Source of the DNA: Sporosarcina sp.
GTDB lineage: Bacteria > Bacillota > Bacilli > Bacillales_A > Planococcaceae
Assembly (NCBI RefSeq): GCF_029257255.1
Contig: NZ_JARICI010000044.1
Span: forward strand, 1-64,000
Length of the DNA: 64,000 bases
Reading direction: 5' to 3'
This document shows positions 17,389 to 26,237 of the stretch, one piece after another. The notes beneath the pieces are model-generated. The model searched no databases. It was given only the letters and a program-made list of their open reading frames with translations, and was not told the origin of the DNA. The first letter of the stretch is position 1, and every line of letters starts with the position of its first letter. A program made the position numbers and the translations under genes.

Positions 17389-18279
17389 TTGAACAAGTCG
17401 TTTACGAAATCAACGGTCGCTTTATTATGTTTAGTCGTGATTTGGGGAATCAGCTGGCCGATCTATAAGGTTTCAGCTGCGTTTGCGCCACCACTGTTAT
17501 TCTCAGGCATGCGTGCTTTGCTTGGTGGATGTCTCGTTACCATCATTATACTGAAGAGACGCAACCGCTTAAACTGGCGGAAAAACTGGCCGAAATATTG
17601 TATCTCCGCATTATTGAATACGGTGCTCTTTTTTGGACTGCATACAATCGGTCTCGGGTTTCTGCCTGGCGGACTGTTTTCGGTTCTCGTTTATTTTCAA
17701 CCGGTGCTGCTCGGTGTCTTTGCGTGGATGTGGCTTGGTGAACAGATGACACCAATAAAATTGCTCGGCCTTATTATCGGATTCATAGGAATTGTGATTG
17801 TTGGTTTGGACGGGTTAACGACGCATGTGTCATTTATCGGAGTCATGCTCGGATTGTGTACCGCATTCTTCTGGGCGCTTGGTGTAGTGTATGTCAAAAA
17901 GGTCAGCCAGGAAATTGATGCATACTGGATGGTAGCGATGCAGTTTGCTATCGGCGGCATGGTTCTTCTTATCGCAGGCTCGATGACGGAAAGCTGGTCT
18001 GCAATTGAATGGAACAGTCTGTATATTTTCGGCCTTGGTTTTGGCGCAACGATGGGTATTCCGGTAGCGTATGTCATTTACTATAGTCTTGTAAATGCCG
18101 GCGAAGCCAGCAAGGTAGGTGTCTATACGTTTTTAGTGCCGGTAATTTCAGTTTTCGTAAGCACAGTCGTCTTACACGAGCCGGTGACATATAAACTGTT
18201 AATTGGATTAATATTAGTGGGGGTCAGTATCTACTTCGTCAACCGTCGTACAGAAAAGTCTGCTATACTAACCAAATAA
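17389..18279 (+). CDS. EamA/DMT-family exporter
   Basis: 296 residues with ten predicted membrane helices arranged as two EamA repeats (VIWGISWPIYKVS in the first helix, GLCTAFFWALGVVYVKK opening the second half), typical of drug/metabolite exporters. The start is TTG 17389, preceded by GGAAGGATGG. The 210-base upstream region is GC-rich near 17250-17305 and could be structured, but I recognise no known riboswitch. Substrate unknown. A second EamA protein in the window (46162) is only distantly similar. Confidence 0.85.
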   Translation: MNKSFTKSTVALLCLVVIWGISWPIYKVSAAFAPPLLFSGMRALLGGCLVTIIILKRRNRLNWRKNWPKYCISALLNTVLFFGLHTIGLGFLPGGLFSVLVYFQPVLLGVFAWMWLGEQMTPIKLLGLIIGFIGIVIVGLDGLTTHVSFIGVMLGLCTAFFWALGVVYVKKVSQEIDAYWMVAMQFAIGGMVLLIAGSMTESWSAIEWNSLYIFGLGFGATMGIPVAYVIYYSLVNAGEASKVGVYTFLVPVISVFVSTVVLHEPVTYKLLIGLILVGVSIYFVNRRTEKSAILTK

Positions 18280-18299
18280 TTAATAAAGGAATGGGTTGA

Positions 18300-18434
18300 A
18301 TGTATGCACAGGAATGGATTCAGTATTTGGATTTGGAGCCACATCCTGAGGGTGAATTCTACAAATCGACCTATCAATCGCAATTGACGACGGAGTGTCC
18401 GCAAGGGAACCGCCCGCTCTACACCAAGCAGTAA
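18300..18434 (+). pseudogene. truncated DUF985 (cupin_5) gene
   Basis: ATG 18300, 20 bases after the exporter stop, encodes 44 residues beginning MYAQEWIQYLDLEPHPEGEFYKSTY. The W-I-x-x-L-x-L-x-x-HPEGEFY pattern is the N-terminus of DUF985 cupin proteins, which are normally about 140-170 residues. Homology stops near residue 30 and the frame ends at TAA 18434, followed by a terminator. The remainder of the cupin is missing, so this is a 5' remnant left by a deletion. The remnant keeps its position as second gene of the exporter transcript. Confidence 0.75.
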
Positions 18435-18456
18435 GCATATAAATTGATGGAGACAA

Positions 18457-18492
18457 AAAGGAATCCAATTCGAATACGAGTCGGATTCCTTT
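18457..18492 (+). terminator. terminator after exporter/cupin remnant
   Basis: AAAGGAATCC (18457-18466) pairs perfectly with GGATTCCTTT (18483-18492). An AT-rich tail follows. Confidence 0.7.
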
Positions 18493-18578
18493 ATATATAT
18501 ACGAGCGAATTGAAAGTGTTACAATGAAATATTCATTTGTATTCACTTCTACTTTATTGGTAAAGTGTGCACCTTTAA

Positions 18579-20036
18579 TCAGTACGGAAATTGGCGTTGA
18601 CCATAGCTTACTGAAATCCATTTCATTGTCGTAAATTCATCTAGACTCCATTGGCCGTTTAATCGTCCAATTCCTGACTGACCCTCTCCTCCAAACGCTA
18701 CGATTGGCTCATCATGTATCGTAATATCATTGATATGAATCATTCCTGTGTGAATATTCTTCGCCATTTCTACACCGGTCTCTACGTTTGCAGTGTGAAT
18801 CGCTCCGCTAAGGCCAAAACGTGTATCGTTGGCAATATCAATCGCTTCTTGTTTATCTTTAAAAGGAATTACACAGACAACAGGTCCAAATAGTTCTTCC
18901 TGGGCAATTGTCATTTTAGGTGTGACATTGCCGATAATTGTCGGCTCCATCAAATTTGACTCGACAGACCCCTGCAGAATTATGGAAGCGCCTTGCGTAA
19001 TGCTATTATCAATCATTGTGCTTAAGTTACCTGCTTGACGTTCGTTCACGACAGGACCGATGATAGTTTCTAAATCTCTTGGATCTCCTACTTTTAATGA
19101 ACTTACTTTTTGTTTATATTTTTCAACGAATTCTTCATATACGTCTTCATGTACTAAGATGCGATTTGCTGACATACAAATTTGTCCTGAATGTGTAAAA
19201 CGACTGAACGTTGCAGTTGTAACTGCATAGTCGATATCAGCGTCGTCCATCACGATGAATGCACTGTTACCGCCCAATTCAAGAATCGGCTTTTTAAAGT
19301 GTTTCATCGCAACTTGTCCAATATGACTCCCTACTGTTGTAGAACCAGTGAATGAAATGATCCGAGGAATTGGATGCTCAATGAAAGCATCGCCAATTTC
19401 ATTTATATCCGTCACAACGACGTTTATAAGCCCAGTCGGTACACCGGCTTCTTCAAAGATTTTTGCTATTAATGTGCCGCCCATGACCGGAGTTTCTTCA
19501 TGTGGCTTAATGACAACGCCGTTTCCTGCCCCAAGTGCAGGTGCTACAGATTTCATTGATAAGAAGAATGGGAAATTGAATGGGCTGACAACCCCAACAA
19601 CCCCAACAGGAATACGATATAATCTATTTTCTTTATTGTCTTCAATAGAAGGTAAGATTTTACCTTCCATTCGTAATGGGAACGTTGCAGCTTCTTTAAT
19701 CATATTTTTGACGAGTCCAATTTCGAATGCTGCTTTCAAACGGGTAGCACCCAGTTCGTCAATAATTAGCTCTGTAATTTCATCTTCGTGTGTCTCAATG
19801 TAGGTAACAGCATTTTCGAGAATAGCTCTTTTCTTATACGCATTTACTTTTTCCCACTCTTTTTGAGCATCAAATGACGCTTGGTAAGCCTGATCGATAT
19901 CTTGTACTGTTGCCATCGCAATAGTAGATAGGACTTCACCATTATATGGATTTTTATTTGTAAGTTGCTTTCTGCTTTCTCCGTCTCTCCAAGTACCGTT
20001 AATATACTGCTTGCTCAGTGATTGAATAGTTAGCAT
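18579..20036 (-). CDS. NAD(P)-dependent aldehyde dehydrogenase
   Basis: 485 residues, full length for the family. PFNFPFF marks the cofactor and active-site asparagine region, SFTGSTTVGSHIG the nucleotide-binding turn, ILELGGNSAFIV the general-base glutamate (~residue 254), and SGQICMSANR the catalytic cysteine (~288). EELFGPVVCVIPF and GMIHINDITIHDEP complete the fold. The overall pattern is closest, from memory, to the benzaldehyde/vanillin dehydrogenase branch (YfmT-like), so an aromatic aldehyde is a reasonable but unproven substrate. AGGAGGT precedes ATG 20036. It lies 69 bases downstream of the SDR gene on the same strand and may be co-transcribed. Confidence 0.92.
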   Translation of the reverse strand: MLTIQSLSKQYINGTWRDGESRKQLTNKNPYNGEVLSTIAMATVQDIDQAYQASFDAQKEWEKVNAYKKRAILENAVTYIETHEDEITELIIDELGATRLKAAFEIGLVKNMIKEAATFPLRMEGKILPSIEDNKENRLYRIPVGVVGVVSPFNFPFFLSMKSVAPALGAGNGVVIKPHEETPVMGGTLIAKIFEEAGVPTGLINVVVTDINEIGDAFIEHPIPRIISFTGSTTVGSHIGQVAMKHFKKPILELGGNSAFIVMDDADIDYAVTTATFSRFTHSGQICMSANRILVHEDVYEEFVEKYKQKVSSLKVGDPRDLETIIGPVVNERQAGNLSTMIDNSITQGASIILQGSVESNLMEPTIIGNVTPKMTIAQEELFGPVVCVIPFKDKQEAIDIANDTRFGLSGAIHTANVETGVEMAKNIHTGMIHINDITIHDEPIVAFGGEGQSGIGRLNGQWSLDEFTTMKWISVSYGQRQFPY

Positions 20037-20105
20037 GACTTACCTCCTGTGTTGGATAAACTTCCTTCATGTTTGTTGTTGTACAAGCATAGTATACGGT
20101 TCCTA

Positions 20106-20756
20106 TTAAATGGAATCAATTGCCTCTTTAACCGGCGTGTCTCCGTTGACGACTTGAAATTCTTTGCCGATGGTCGCGTCATTTTCCAGACATGCCAAAA
20201 TGACTTGAGCAATATTTTCTCTGGCTACTTCGGAAGGCTCAACAGTTGCCGCCGCTTCAATTTTTCCTGTGCCCGCGTCATTTGTCAGGGCACCCGGATG
20301 GACTATCGTATAATCGAGGTCTGCTCCGCGCAGCCACTCGTCTGCATAATGCTTCGCCGCAACATACGGAGCGAATGAAGAGGAAGCTTCCTGAATCGCT
20401 TTTCGTGTTGTATCGTACGAGCTGATCATGATGAAACGCTTTACATTAGCTGCTTTTGCCGCTTCAATTGTTTTGACAGCTCCGTCTAAGTCAATGAGGA
20501 TGGTTTTATCGGGACCTGTTTTTGGCCCGGAACCCGCTGTGAAGACGATGGCATCGACGTCTTCAGCAGCTTTCGTAATATCGTCGATTTCACCTTCCAG
20601 ATCAACCAGTGCTGTTTCAGCACCTAATTCTTCGAAAAAGGAAGCTTGCTCCTGTTTACGGATCATCGCTTTTGCTTCCATTTTTTCATGATCCTGAATC
20701 AATGTAACGAGATGTTTCCCAATTTGTCCGTTTGCACCTACAACCAGTACTTTCAC
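20106..20756 (-). CDS. NAD(P)-binding SDR-family protein (YhfK-like)
   Basis: 216 residues of the atypical SDR class. The dinucleotide-binding VLVVGANGQIGKHL starts at residue 3, followed by DAIVFTAGSGP, RFIMISSYDT and YAAKHYADEWL-like segments in which the usual YxxxK is present as YVAAKHYAD, and a terminal DYTIVHPGALTND. Such proteins act on sugars, quinones or nitrogenous metabolites, or serve as redox sensors; the substrate is not evident. It matches the length and pattern of Bacillus YhfK. Confidence 0.88.
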   Translation of the reverse strand: MKVLVVGANGQIGKHLVTLIQDHEKMEAKAMIRKQEQASFFEELGAETALVDLEGEIDDITKAAEDVDAIVFTAGSGPKTGPDKTILIDLDGAVKTIEAAKAANVKRFIMISSYDTTRKAIQEASSSFAPYVAAKHYADEWLRGADLDYTIVHPGALTNDAGTGKIEAAATVEPSEVARENIAQVILACLENDATIGKEFQVVNGDTPVKEAIDSI

Positions 20757-20889
20757 AATATGACATCCTTTCGAGATATAAAAACCTATTCTAAGATGTA
20801 CCCTGTTCCATAACTCTCAAAACTGCACAAACATTTTCAGCTTGTTATAATATGTACACGAATACTATTTTCATTAGGAGACACTATAT

Positions 20890-22155
20890 ATGAATACAAA
20901 ATCAGCCTGGCTTCAAATTTCACAATCGGAAGCTGTGCGCATCGCGATTATTGCCATCCTGACCGCTTTGACCGGTGAATTAAAGGTTTTGCCGTTTGCA
21001 GACGAATCTTTCCGGTTTGCACTGGGGGGAATCGTATTTTTTTTGCTGATTTTAATATACCCTCCGGTTTCTATGTTGCGGACGGGGTTTATCACGGCTG
21101 TGACTGTTGTCGTGTTCCGTGTAATTGAAGAAATGTGGTTCGGTGCAGGTTTCGAAGAAAGTTTGCGCATGCATGTACCGGTTTTCTTATTTTATTTCAT
21201 CATCGCAACCGGCTGGCACTTTGCTGATCTGGAAAAGTATAAATTGTTTCCGTTACGATTAGGTGCTTTGGCATTTTTATTCGAAGTGATGAGCAATACG
21301 TCAGAGCATGCACTTCGGAACTTTTTGACGCATGAATCCATGCTGGCAAAAGAGTGGGGCGTCCTGGTGGGGGTAGCTTTGCTGCGAAGTTTTTTCACAG
21401 TGGGACTTTATAGCTCAGTAGCGTTATCGAAAGAGAAACAGCGGGTGGAAGAAATGCTTGGCGTTGGTGCAGAAATGTATGCAGAAACGATGTATCTTCA
21501 GAAGTCGATGAACAATATTGAGATGATCACTGCTTCGAGCCACGACCTGTACCGCAAGCTCAAGAAAGAAGGGCATACTGAACTCAGTACGCAGGCCCTT
21601 TTGATTGCCCAGGAAATCCATGAAGTGAAGAAAGATTCACAACGGATTTTAGCAGGACTGTCGAAGTGGACGAATCGGGAGGAAGTAACATCGTTTTACA
21701 TATCTGATTTATTAGCGCTCGTTGTGACTGCCAATGAAAAGTACAGTGAATTAATTGGGCGCGACTGTACGATTGAAACAAAAGTAGACAGGGATTTTCA
21801 GACCGATCAGCATATCCCGCTGCTCGCGGTGCTCAATAATCTGACGTCTAATGCAGTTGAAGCGCTGGAAGGGCTGGGCCATGTAAAGATTACGGTTGAA
21901 ATTAAAGATGAGAAGGTTCATTTTCGTTTAGAAGATACGGGGAAGGGCATTCCTTCTGAACATGAAAATGTTATTTTCGAGCCCGGGTATACGACGAAGT
22001 TTAATGAACAGGGTGTGGCGGCGACAGGGATTGGATTGTCGCATGTAGCGGCGATTATTGAATCGATGAACGGCGATATCGCTGTGGAGCGGCTGGAAGC
22101 AGGGCTGGCGGTTACGGTCCGAATTCCTGTTGAATCGATTATGAAGGAGACGTAA
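20890..22155 (+). CDS. GlnK-like sensor histidine kinase
   Basis: 421 residues. The first ~185 form about six membrane helices with no obvious extracellular sensor domain. The phosphoacceptor segment is EIHEVKKDSQRI (~residue 240), the HExKKD box of the GlnK/YcbA type. The ATPase domain has the N-box NNLTSNAVEAL, DTGKGI (G1) and GIGLSHVAAI (G2). The response-regulator gene starts two bases after its stop. Similarity in architecture to Bacillus subtilis GlnK (glutamine-responsive) is family knowledge; that its ligand is an amino acid is inferred from the glutamate-type symporter downstream. Confidence 0.9.
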   Translation: MNTKSAWLQISQSEAVRIAIIAILTALTGELKVLPFADESFRFALGGIVFFLLILIYPPVSMLRTGFITAVTVVVFRVIEEMWFGAGFEESLRMHVPVFLFYFIIATGWHFADLEKYKLFPLRLGALAFLFEVMSNTSEHALRNFLTHESMLAKEWGVLVGVALLRSFFTVGLYSSVALSKEKQRVEEMLGVGAEMYAETMYLQKSMNNIEMITASSHDLYRKLKKEGHTELSTQALLIAQEIHEVKKDSQRILAGLSKWTNREEVTSFYISDLLALVVTANEKYSELIGRDCTIETKVDRDFQTDQHIPLLAVLNNLTSNAVEALEGLGHVKITVEIKDEKVHFRLEDTGKGIPSEHENVIFEPGYTTKFNEQGVAATGIGLSHVAAIIESMNGDIAVERLEAGLAVTVRIPVESIMKET

Positions 22156-22157
22156 TT

Positions 22158-23045
22158 ATGAGGTATTTCATTGTGGATGATGATAAAGCAAGCCGCTTGA
22201 TGTTGAAGAATATTCTAGTTGAGCAGAACTTGGGTATGGTCATCGGAGAGGCGGAAAGCGGCGGCAATGCCATTCCGCAAATTTTGTCACTGGCTCCTGA
22301 TCTGGTGCTAATTGATTTACTGATGCCTGAACTAGACGGCATCGAAACGATTCAGCAACTGAAAACACAGGGATTCACCGGACAGTTCATCATGCTGAGT
22401 CAGGTAGTCAGCAAAGAGATGGTGGGGGAAGCGTATCAAGTCGGTGTGGAGTTTTTCATTCATAAGCCGATCAATCAAATTGAAGTGCAAAGCGTGCTGC
22501 GCAGAACGACTGAGCAGCTTCGACTGAAAAACTCCCTTCTGACAATTCGGGAATCACTGGCACAACTTGGTGCTGAAGAACAGTCGAAACCTGCACGTCC
22601 TGTTAAAGATATCGTTCTGTCCAAACTGCATGACATGGGCATTATAGGTGAGAATAGCACCCGCGATATTGTCGCCATTACAGAAGTACTGATTGAACGT
22701 AATGTCGCACAGCTTCCTCCATTAAAAGAGTTGTATGAAGTAGCTCTTGGTAAAATGGGGATCGAGCAAAAAGATATTGCCAAAGAGAGCAAAGCGATGG
22801 AACAGCGGATCCGGCGTTCTATTCAAACTGCCATGGATCATCTCGCCTCTCTCGGAGCGGTGGACTATACCATTGATGAATTCGAGTATTATGCGCCCCG
22901 CTACTTTGATTTTCAGGAAATAACCCAGCGGATGAAGCAGATCCAGGAAGAGAGTTTTATTATCAGGCCCTCTAAAGTCAACAGCAAGAAGTTTTTGCAA
23001 GTTTTATATATAGAGACAGCTGAAGAGCAAAAAAAGTTTTTGTAG
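22158..23045 (+). CDS. GlnL-like response regulator with YcbB DNA-binding domain
   Basis: 295 residues. The receiver domain has FIVDDD (residues 4-9), the phosphorylation aspartate in LVLIDLLMPELDGIE (~54) and the lysine in FFIHKPIN (~104). After a linker, residues ~150-290 match the YcbB-type output domain (IVLSKLHDMGIIGE, QRIRRSIQTAMDHLASLGAVDY), known only in GlnL-type regulators. Its final codons overlap the first of the TGTAG repeats placed before the symporter gene, so the regulator is positioned to control its neighbour. Start ATG 22158 lies two bases after the kinase stop. Confidence 0.92.
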   Translation: MRYFIVDDDKASRLMLKNILVEQNLGMVIGEAESGGNAIPQILSLAPDLVLIDLLMPELDGIETIQQLKTQGFTGQFIMLSQVVSKEMVGEAYQVGVEFFIHKPINQIEVQSVLRRTTEQLRLKNSLLTIRESLAQLGAEEQSKPARPVKDIVLSKLHDMGIIGENSTRDIVAITEVLIERNVAQLPPLKELYEVALGKMGIEQKDIAKESKAMEQRIRRSIQTAMDHLASLGAVDYTIDEFEYYAPRYFDFQEITQRMKQIQEESFIIRPSKVNSKKFLQVLYIETAEEQKKFL

Positions 23046-23109
23046 GATGATGTAGAATTTTGTAGGTTTTCCGTATAATTCTCGTAAGTACTTCAAGAAA
23101 GCGTTTTCA
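23037..23109 (+). promoter_or_regulatory. symporter promoter: phased TGTAG repeats, -10 box and cre site
   Basis: TGTAG occurs at 23041, 23051 and 23061, exactly one helical turn apart; the outer two sit in TTTTGTAGG. TATAAT follows at 23074-23079 with a poor -35 (TGTAGA), the layout of an activator-dependent promoter. AAGAAAGCGTTTTCA (23095-23109) matches the CcpA cre consensus WTGNAANCGNWNNCW except at one position and lies just after the expected transcription start. The repeats are likely sites for the adjacent GlnL-like regulator. Confidence 0.75.
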
Positions 23110-23134
23110 GAAGTAAGACGGAGGGGGATTATCT

Positions 23135-24424
23135 ATGAAAAAGAAATTTAAACTGTCGTTGGCTTATCAGATTCTGATCGGGCTGGTACTTGGTATTGCG
23201 GTCGGAGCCATATTTTATGGTAATCCTAAAGTGGAAACGTACTTACAGCCGATTGGGACCATGTTCATCAATATGATCAAGATGATTGTTGTACCGATTA
23301 TCATTTCTACATTGGTGATCGGAGTAGCAGGTACAGGAGATATTAAAAAATTAGGTAAATTAGGCGGTAAAACGCTTTTATATTTTGAGATCGTCACAAC
23401 GATTGCGATTATTGTTGGATTGATGTCAGCAAATATTTTCAAACCGGGTGAAGGCATTGATATGTCATCACTGGAAAAAGGCGATATTTCGAGCTACGTT
23501 GAAACAACTGAAGATGTGCAGAACAGCGGATTCATGGATGTATTGGTTGGTATCGTTCCAAGCAATATTGTAGAGTCCATGTCAAATGGCGATATGCTGC
23601 CGATTATTTTCTTCTCTGTTTTATTCGGGTTGGGTGTGGCAGCGATCGGTGAACGGGGAAAACCGGTTCTGGATGTTTTCCAGGGAGTTGCCGATGCGAT
23701 GTTCTGGGTAACGAATATGATTATGAAGTTTGCGCCGTTCGGGGTGTTCGCACTGATTGGTGTGACGGTTTCTAAATTCGGTTTGGAATCGCTTATTCCA
23801 ATGGGGAAATTGATGATTCTGGTATACGCAACTATGATTTTCTTCATTATCGTCGTACTGGGCGGTATTGCGAAGATTGTCGGAATCAATATCTTCCATC
23901 TGATGAAAGTGCTGAAAGATGAGCTGATCTTGGCTTATTCTACTTCAAGTTCTGAAACGGTATTGCCGAAAGTGATGGAGAAAATGCAGAAGTTCGGCTG
24001 TCCGAAAGATATCGTGTCATTCGTTGTGCCTACAGGATATTCATTCAATCTGGACGGATCTACACTGTATCAGGCATTGGCTGCAATGTTCATTGCGCAG
24101 ATGTACGGGATTCAGTTGAGCATCACGGAACAGATTACACTGGTTTTAGTGTTAATGATCACGTCTAAAGGAATTGCAGGCGTGCCGGGCGTTTCATTCG
24201 TCGTATTACTGGCGACGCTTGGAACAGTTGGTATTCCGCTTGAAGGCCTGGCGTTCATTGCCGGAATCGACCGTTTGCTCGACATGGCGCGCACAGTGGT
24301 CAACGTGGTAGGAAATGCGTTGGCAACCGTTGTCATGTCGAAGTGGGAAGGACGCTTTGGTACGGAGCACGTGAAAGAAGAGCAAGATCCGCAGTTTGTC
24401 TTGGCGGAAGAGAAATTAATTTGA
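23135..24424 (+). CDS. glutamate/dicarboxylate:cation symporter (GltP/DctA family)
   Basis: 429 residues of the DAACS family. Visible are the N-terminal LAYQILIGLVLGIAVG, AYSTSSSETVLPKVMEKM (serine-rich hairpin HP1), PTGYSFNLDGSTLYQALAA (NMDGT-like substrate-binding motif, here NLDGS) and the final DRLLDMARTVVNVVGNALA. It imports acidic amino acids or C4-dicarboxylates with H+ or Na+. Under the phased-repeat/cre promoter and next to the GlnKL-like pair, so probably induced by an amino acid and repressed by good carbon sources. GGAGGGGG precedes ATG 23135. Glutamate (GltP/GltT) is favoured over C4-dicarboxylates but not proven. Confidence 0.9.
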   Translation: MKKKFKLSLAYQILIGLVLGIAVGAIFYGNPKVETYLQPIGTMFINMIKMIVVPIIISTLVIGVAGTGDIKKLGKLGGKTLLYFEIVTTIAIIVGLMSANIFKPGEGIDMSSLEKGDISSYVETTEDVQNSGFMDVLVGIVPSNIVESMSNGDMLPIIFFSVLFGLGVAAIGERGKPVLDVFQGVADAMFWVTNMIMKFAPFGVFALIGVTVSKFGLESLIPMGKLMILVYATMIFFIIVVLGGIAKIVGINIFHLMKVLKDELILAYSTSSSETVLPKVMEKMQKFGCPKDIVSFVVPTGYSFNLDGSTLYQALAAMFIAQMYGIQLSITEQITLVLVLMITSKGIAGVPGVSFVVLLATLGTVGIPLEGLAFIAGIDRLLDMARTVVNVVGNALATVVMSKWEGRFGTEHVKEEQDPQFVLAEEKLI

Positions 24425-24435
24425 TGAAATGAATG

Positions 24436-24463
24436 CTGTCCTCTTTGTGAGGGCAGTTTTTTT
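24436..24463 (+). terminator. terminator of the symporter gene
   Basis: CTGTCCTC (24436-24443) pairs with GAGGGCAG (24449-24456), one T-G pair, followed by seven T. Confidence 0.85.
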
Positions 24464-24469
24464 ATGGTG

Positions 24470-24602
24470 AATGAGCGAGTTTGGGGCGGTTATGAGCATG
24501 CTCGGAGAGGGTATGATCGGTTGCGGACCGCCTATGAGCGCTTGACGGATTGGTATGATCACGGGCAGAGATTTAGGAGCGTTTGCGTGAAGTTCATGAT
24601 CA
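24470..24602 (+). repeat. degenerate 21-bp phased repeat array 1
   Basis: An eight-base core close to TATGAKCG recurs at 24470, 24491, 24512, 24533, 24554, 24574 and 24595: six of the seven starts are in perfect 21-base register and one is shifted by a single base. The 13 bases between cores vary but often contain TTG followed by a GGA-type triplet. The core alternates between GAGC and GATC variants. No open frame or hairpin explains it. It sits between the symporter terminator and the proS promoter. Confidence 0.8.
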
Positions 24603-24733
24603 TAAGCAATAAAAACTGCGGACTGCACGTTGCTTGCCGGCGGATTCAATTGTAGGAATGCTTGATTTGTTATATGATATGCAGTATGGATGCTTAACAA
24701 GAGCTCGGGTTTTACTAAGGAGGAAATTTGGTA

Positions 24734-26170
24734 ATGAGTAATCAACAAAATGATTTTACGAAATGGTATATCGATACAATTCAGAAAGCGGATTTGATGG
24801 ATTATACACCAGTGCGCGGCTGTATTGCGTTCAAACCGGATGGCTTTGAAATTTGGGAGCATATTCAGGATGAAATGAATCGACGCTTCAAAGAGACAGG
24901 GCACCGAAATGCATATTTCCCAATGCTGATTCCTGAATCATTTTTTGAGAAAGAGAAAGATCATATTGAAGGATTTTCTCCCGAATTGCCATGGGTGACG
25001 GAAGCGGCAGGAGAAAAATTAGAAGAGCGTTTAGCACTGCGTCCGACTTCTGAGACGATGATTGGTCATTTGTATTCCGACTGGATCAAAAGCTACCGCG
25101 ATCTGCCTGTTCTTATCAATCAGTGGGCAAACGTGTTCCGTTGGGAGAAAAAGACGCTGCCATTCATTCGGACATCTGAATTCTTATGGCAGGAAGGTCA
25201 CACAGCGCATGTGGATGAGGAAGAAGCGCGCGCTGAAACGATGCAGATGCTTGAGATTTATAAGGAAGTCGTAGAAGACTTGCTGGCGATTCCCGTATAT
25301 GACGGTCAGAAAACACCTTCAGAGCGATTTGCAGGAGCTGTGGACACGTTCTCCATCGAAGCGATGATGAAAGACGGGAAAGCTGTGCAAGCTGGTACTT
25401 CACATTACTTGGGAACTAAGTTTGCGGAAGCATTTGATATCAAATATTTAACAAAAGAAAATAAGCACCAGTTTGTCCATACGACATCATGGGGAACTTC
25501 CACACGTCTGATTGGATCAGTTATCATGGTTCACGGCGATGAGCAGGGATTAGTATTGCCTCCGCGTGTTGCGCCAACACAGGTAGTCTTGATTCCGGTC
25601 GGGCCTTGGAAAAAGAACCCGGCGATTATGGAAAAGCTGGATGAAATCTATGCAGAGCTGAAGTCAAAAGGTATCCGCGTACGTCTAGATGATTCTGATC
25701 AGTCACCTGGCTTTAAGTTCAATGAATGGGAATTAAAAGGTGTGCCGGTCCGTTTAGAGCTCGGGCCTCGTGACCTTGAAAATGATCAGGCATTGATGAA
25801 AGCGCGTGACGGCGGAGAAAAGATAGCGGTTGATCTGGCTCAGGCAGTAGCAAGTATCGAAGCAGAGCTTGAAACGATGCAAACTCGTCTGCTTGAAAAA
25901 GCACGTGCTTTCCGTGACGAACATTCACATACGCATATCGACACGATCGATGAGCTGAAAAAACATATTGAAGACAGCGCGGCGAAAGAAGAAATTCCAG
26001 GCTGGATTCTTGCTGGCTGGTGTGGGGACGATGCATGTGAAGAGCATGTAAAAGATGAAACGAAATTTACGACACGTAATATTCCGTTCAATCCGCCTAC
26101 AGAGAAAGAAACTTGTATTAATTGTGGAAAAGAATCTAAACATACAGTATGGTTCGCGAGAGCATACTGA
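24734..26170 (+). CDS. proS: prolyl-tRNA synthetase, archaeal/eukaryotic-like short type
   Basis: 478 residues. Charges tRNA-Pro. Class II motifs are visible: motif 2 (VFRWEKKTLPFIRTSEFLWQEGHTA) and motif 3 (LIGSVIMVHGDEQGLVLPPRVAP), with an anticodon-binding domain after ~280. There is no YbaK-type editing insertion; instead the protein ends with a zinc-type region (CGDDACEEH...CINCGKES) and a terminal tyrosine, marks of the ProRS class shared with archaea and eukaryotes. Many Bacillales carry this form in addition to, or instead of, the long bacterial one. ATG 24734 has AAGGAGG ten bases upstream; TTG 24728 is too close. No T-box precedes it. Confidence 0.95.
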   Translation: MSNQQNDFTKWYIDTIQKADLMDYTPVRGCIAFKPDGFEIWEHIQDEMNRRFKETGHRNAYFPMLIPESFFEKEKDHIEGFSPELPWVTEAAGEKLEERLALRPTSETMIGHLYSDWIKSYRDLPVLINQWANVFRWEKKTLPFIRTSEFLWQEGHTAHVDEEEARAETMQMLEIYKEVVEDLLAIPVYDGQKTPSERFAGAVDTFSIEAMMKDGKAVQAGTSHYLGTKFAEAFDIKYLTKENKHQFVHTTSWGTSTRLIGSVIMVHGDEQGLVLPPRVAPTQVVLIPVGPWKKNPAIMEKLDEIYAELKSKGIRVRLDDSDQSPGFKFNEWELKGVPVRLELGPRDLENDQALMKARDGGEKIAVDLAQAVASIEAELETMQTRLLEKARAFRDEHSHTHIDTIDELKKHIEDSAAKEEIPGWILAGWCGDDACEEHVKDETKFTTRNIPFNPPTEKETCINCGKESKHTVWFARAY

Positions 26171-26182
26171 GTTGAATAATAG

Positions 26183-26226
26183 AAAAGGTGCCGTACGCGT
26201 TGATTTGCGTATGGCACCTTTTTTTA
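26183..26226 (+). terminator. proS terminator
   Basis: AAAAGGTGCC-G-TACGC pairs with GCGTA-T-GGCACCTTTT and is followed by further T. Repeat array 2 begins about 12 bases later. Confidence 0.88.
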
Positions 26227-26237
26227 TATGGACGTGT

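Noticed and set aside
18280..18621. 113-codon minus-strand frame overlapping the exporter terminator
   Set aside because: It is antisense to the DUF985 remnant and spans a perfect terminator hairpin; no ribosome binding site.
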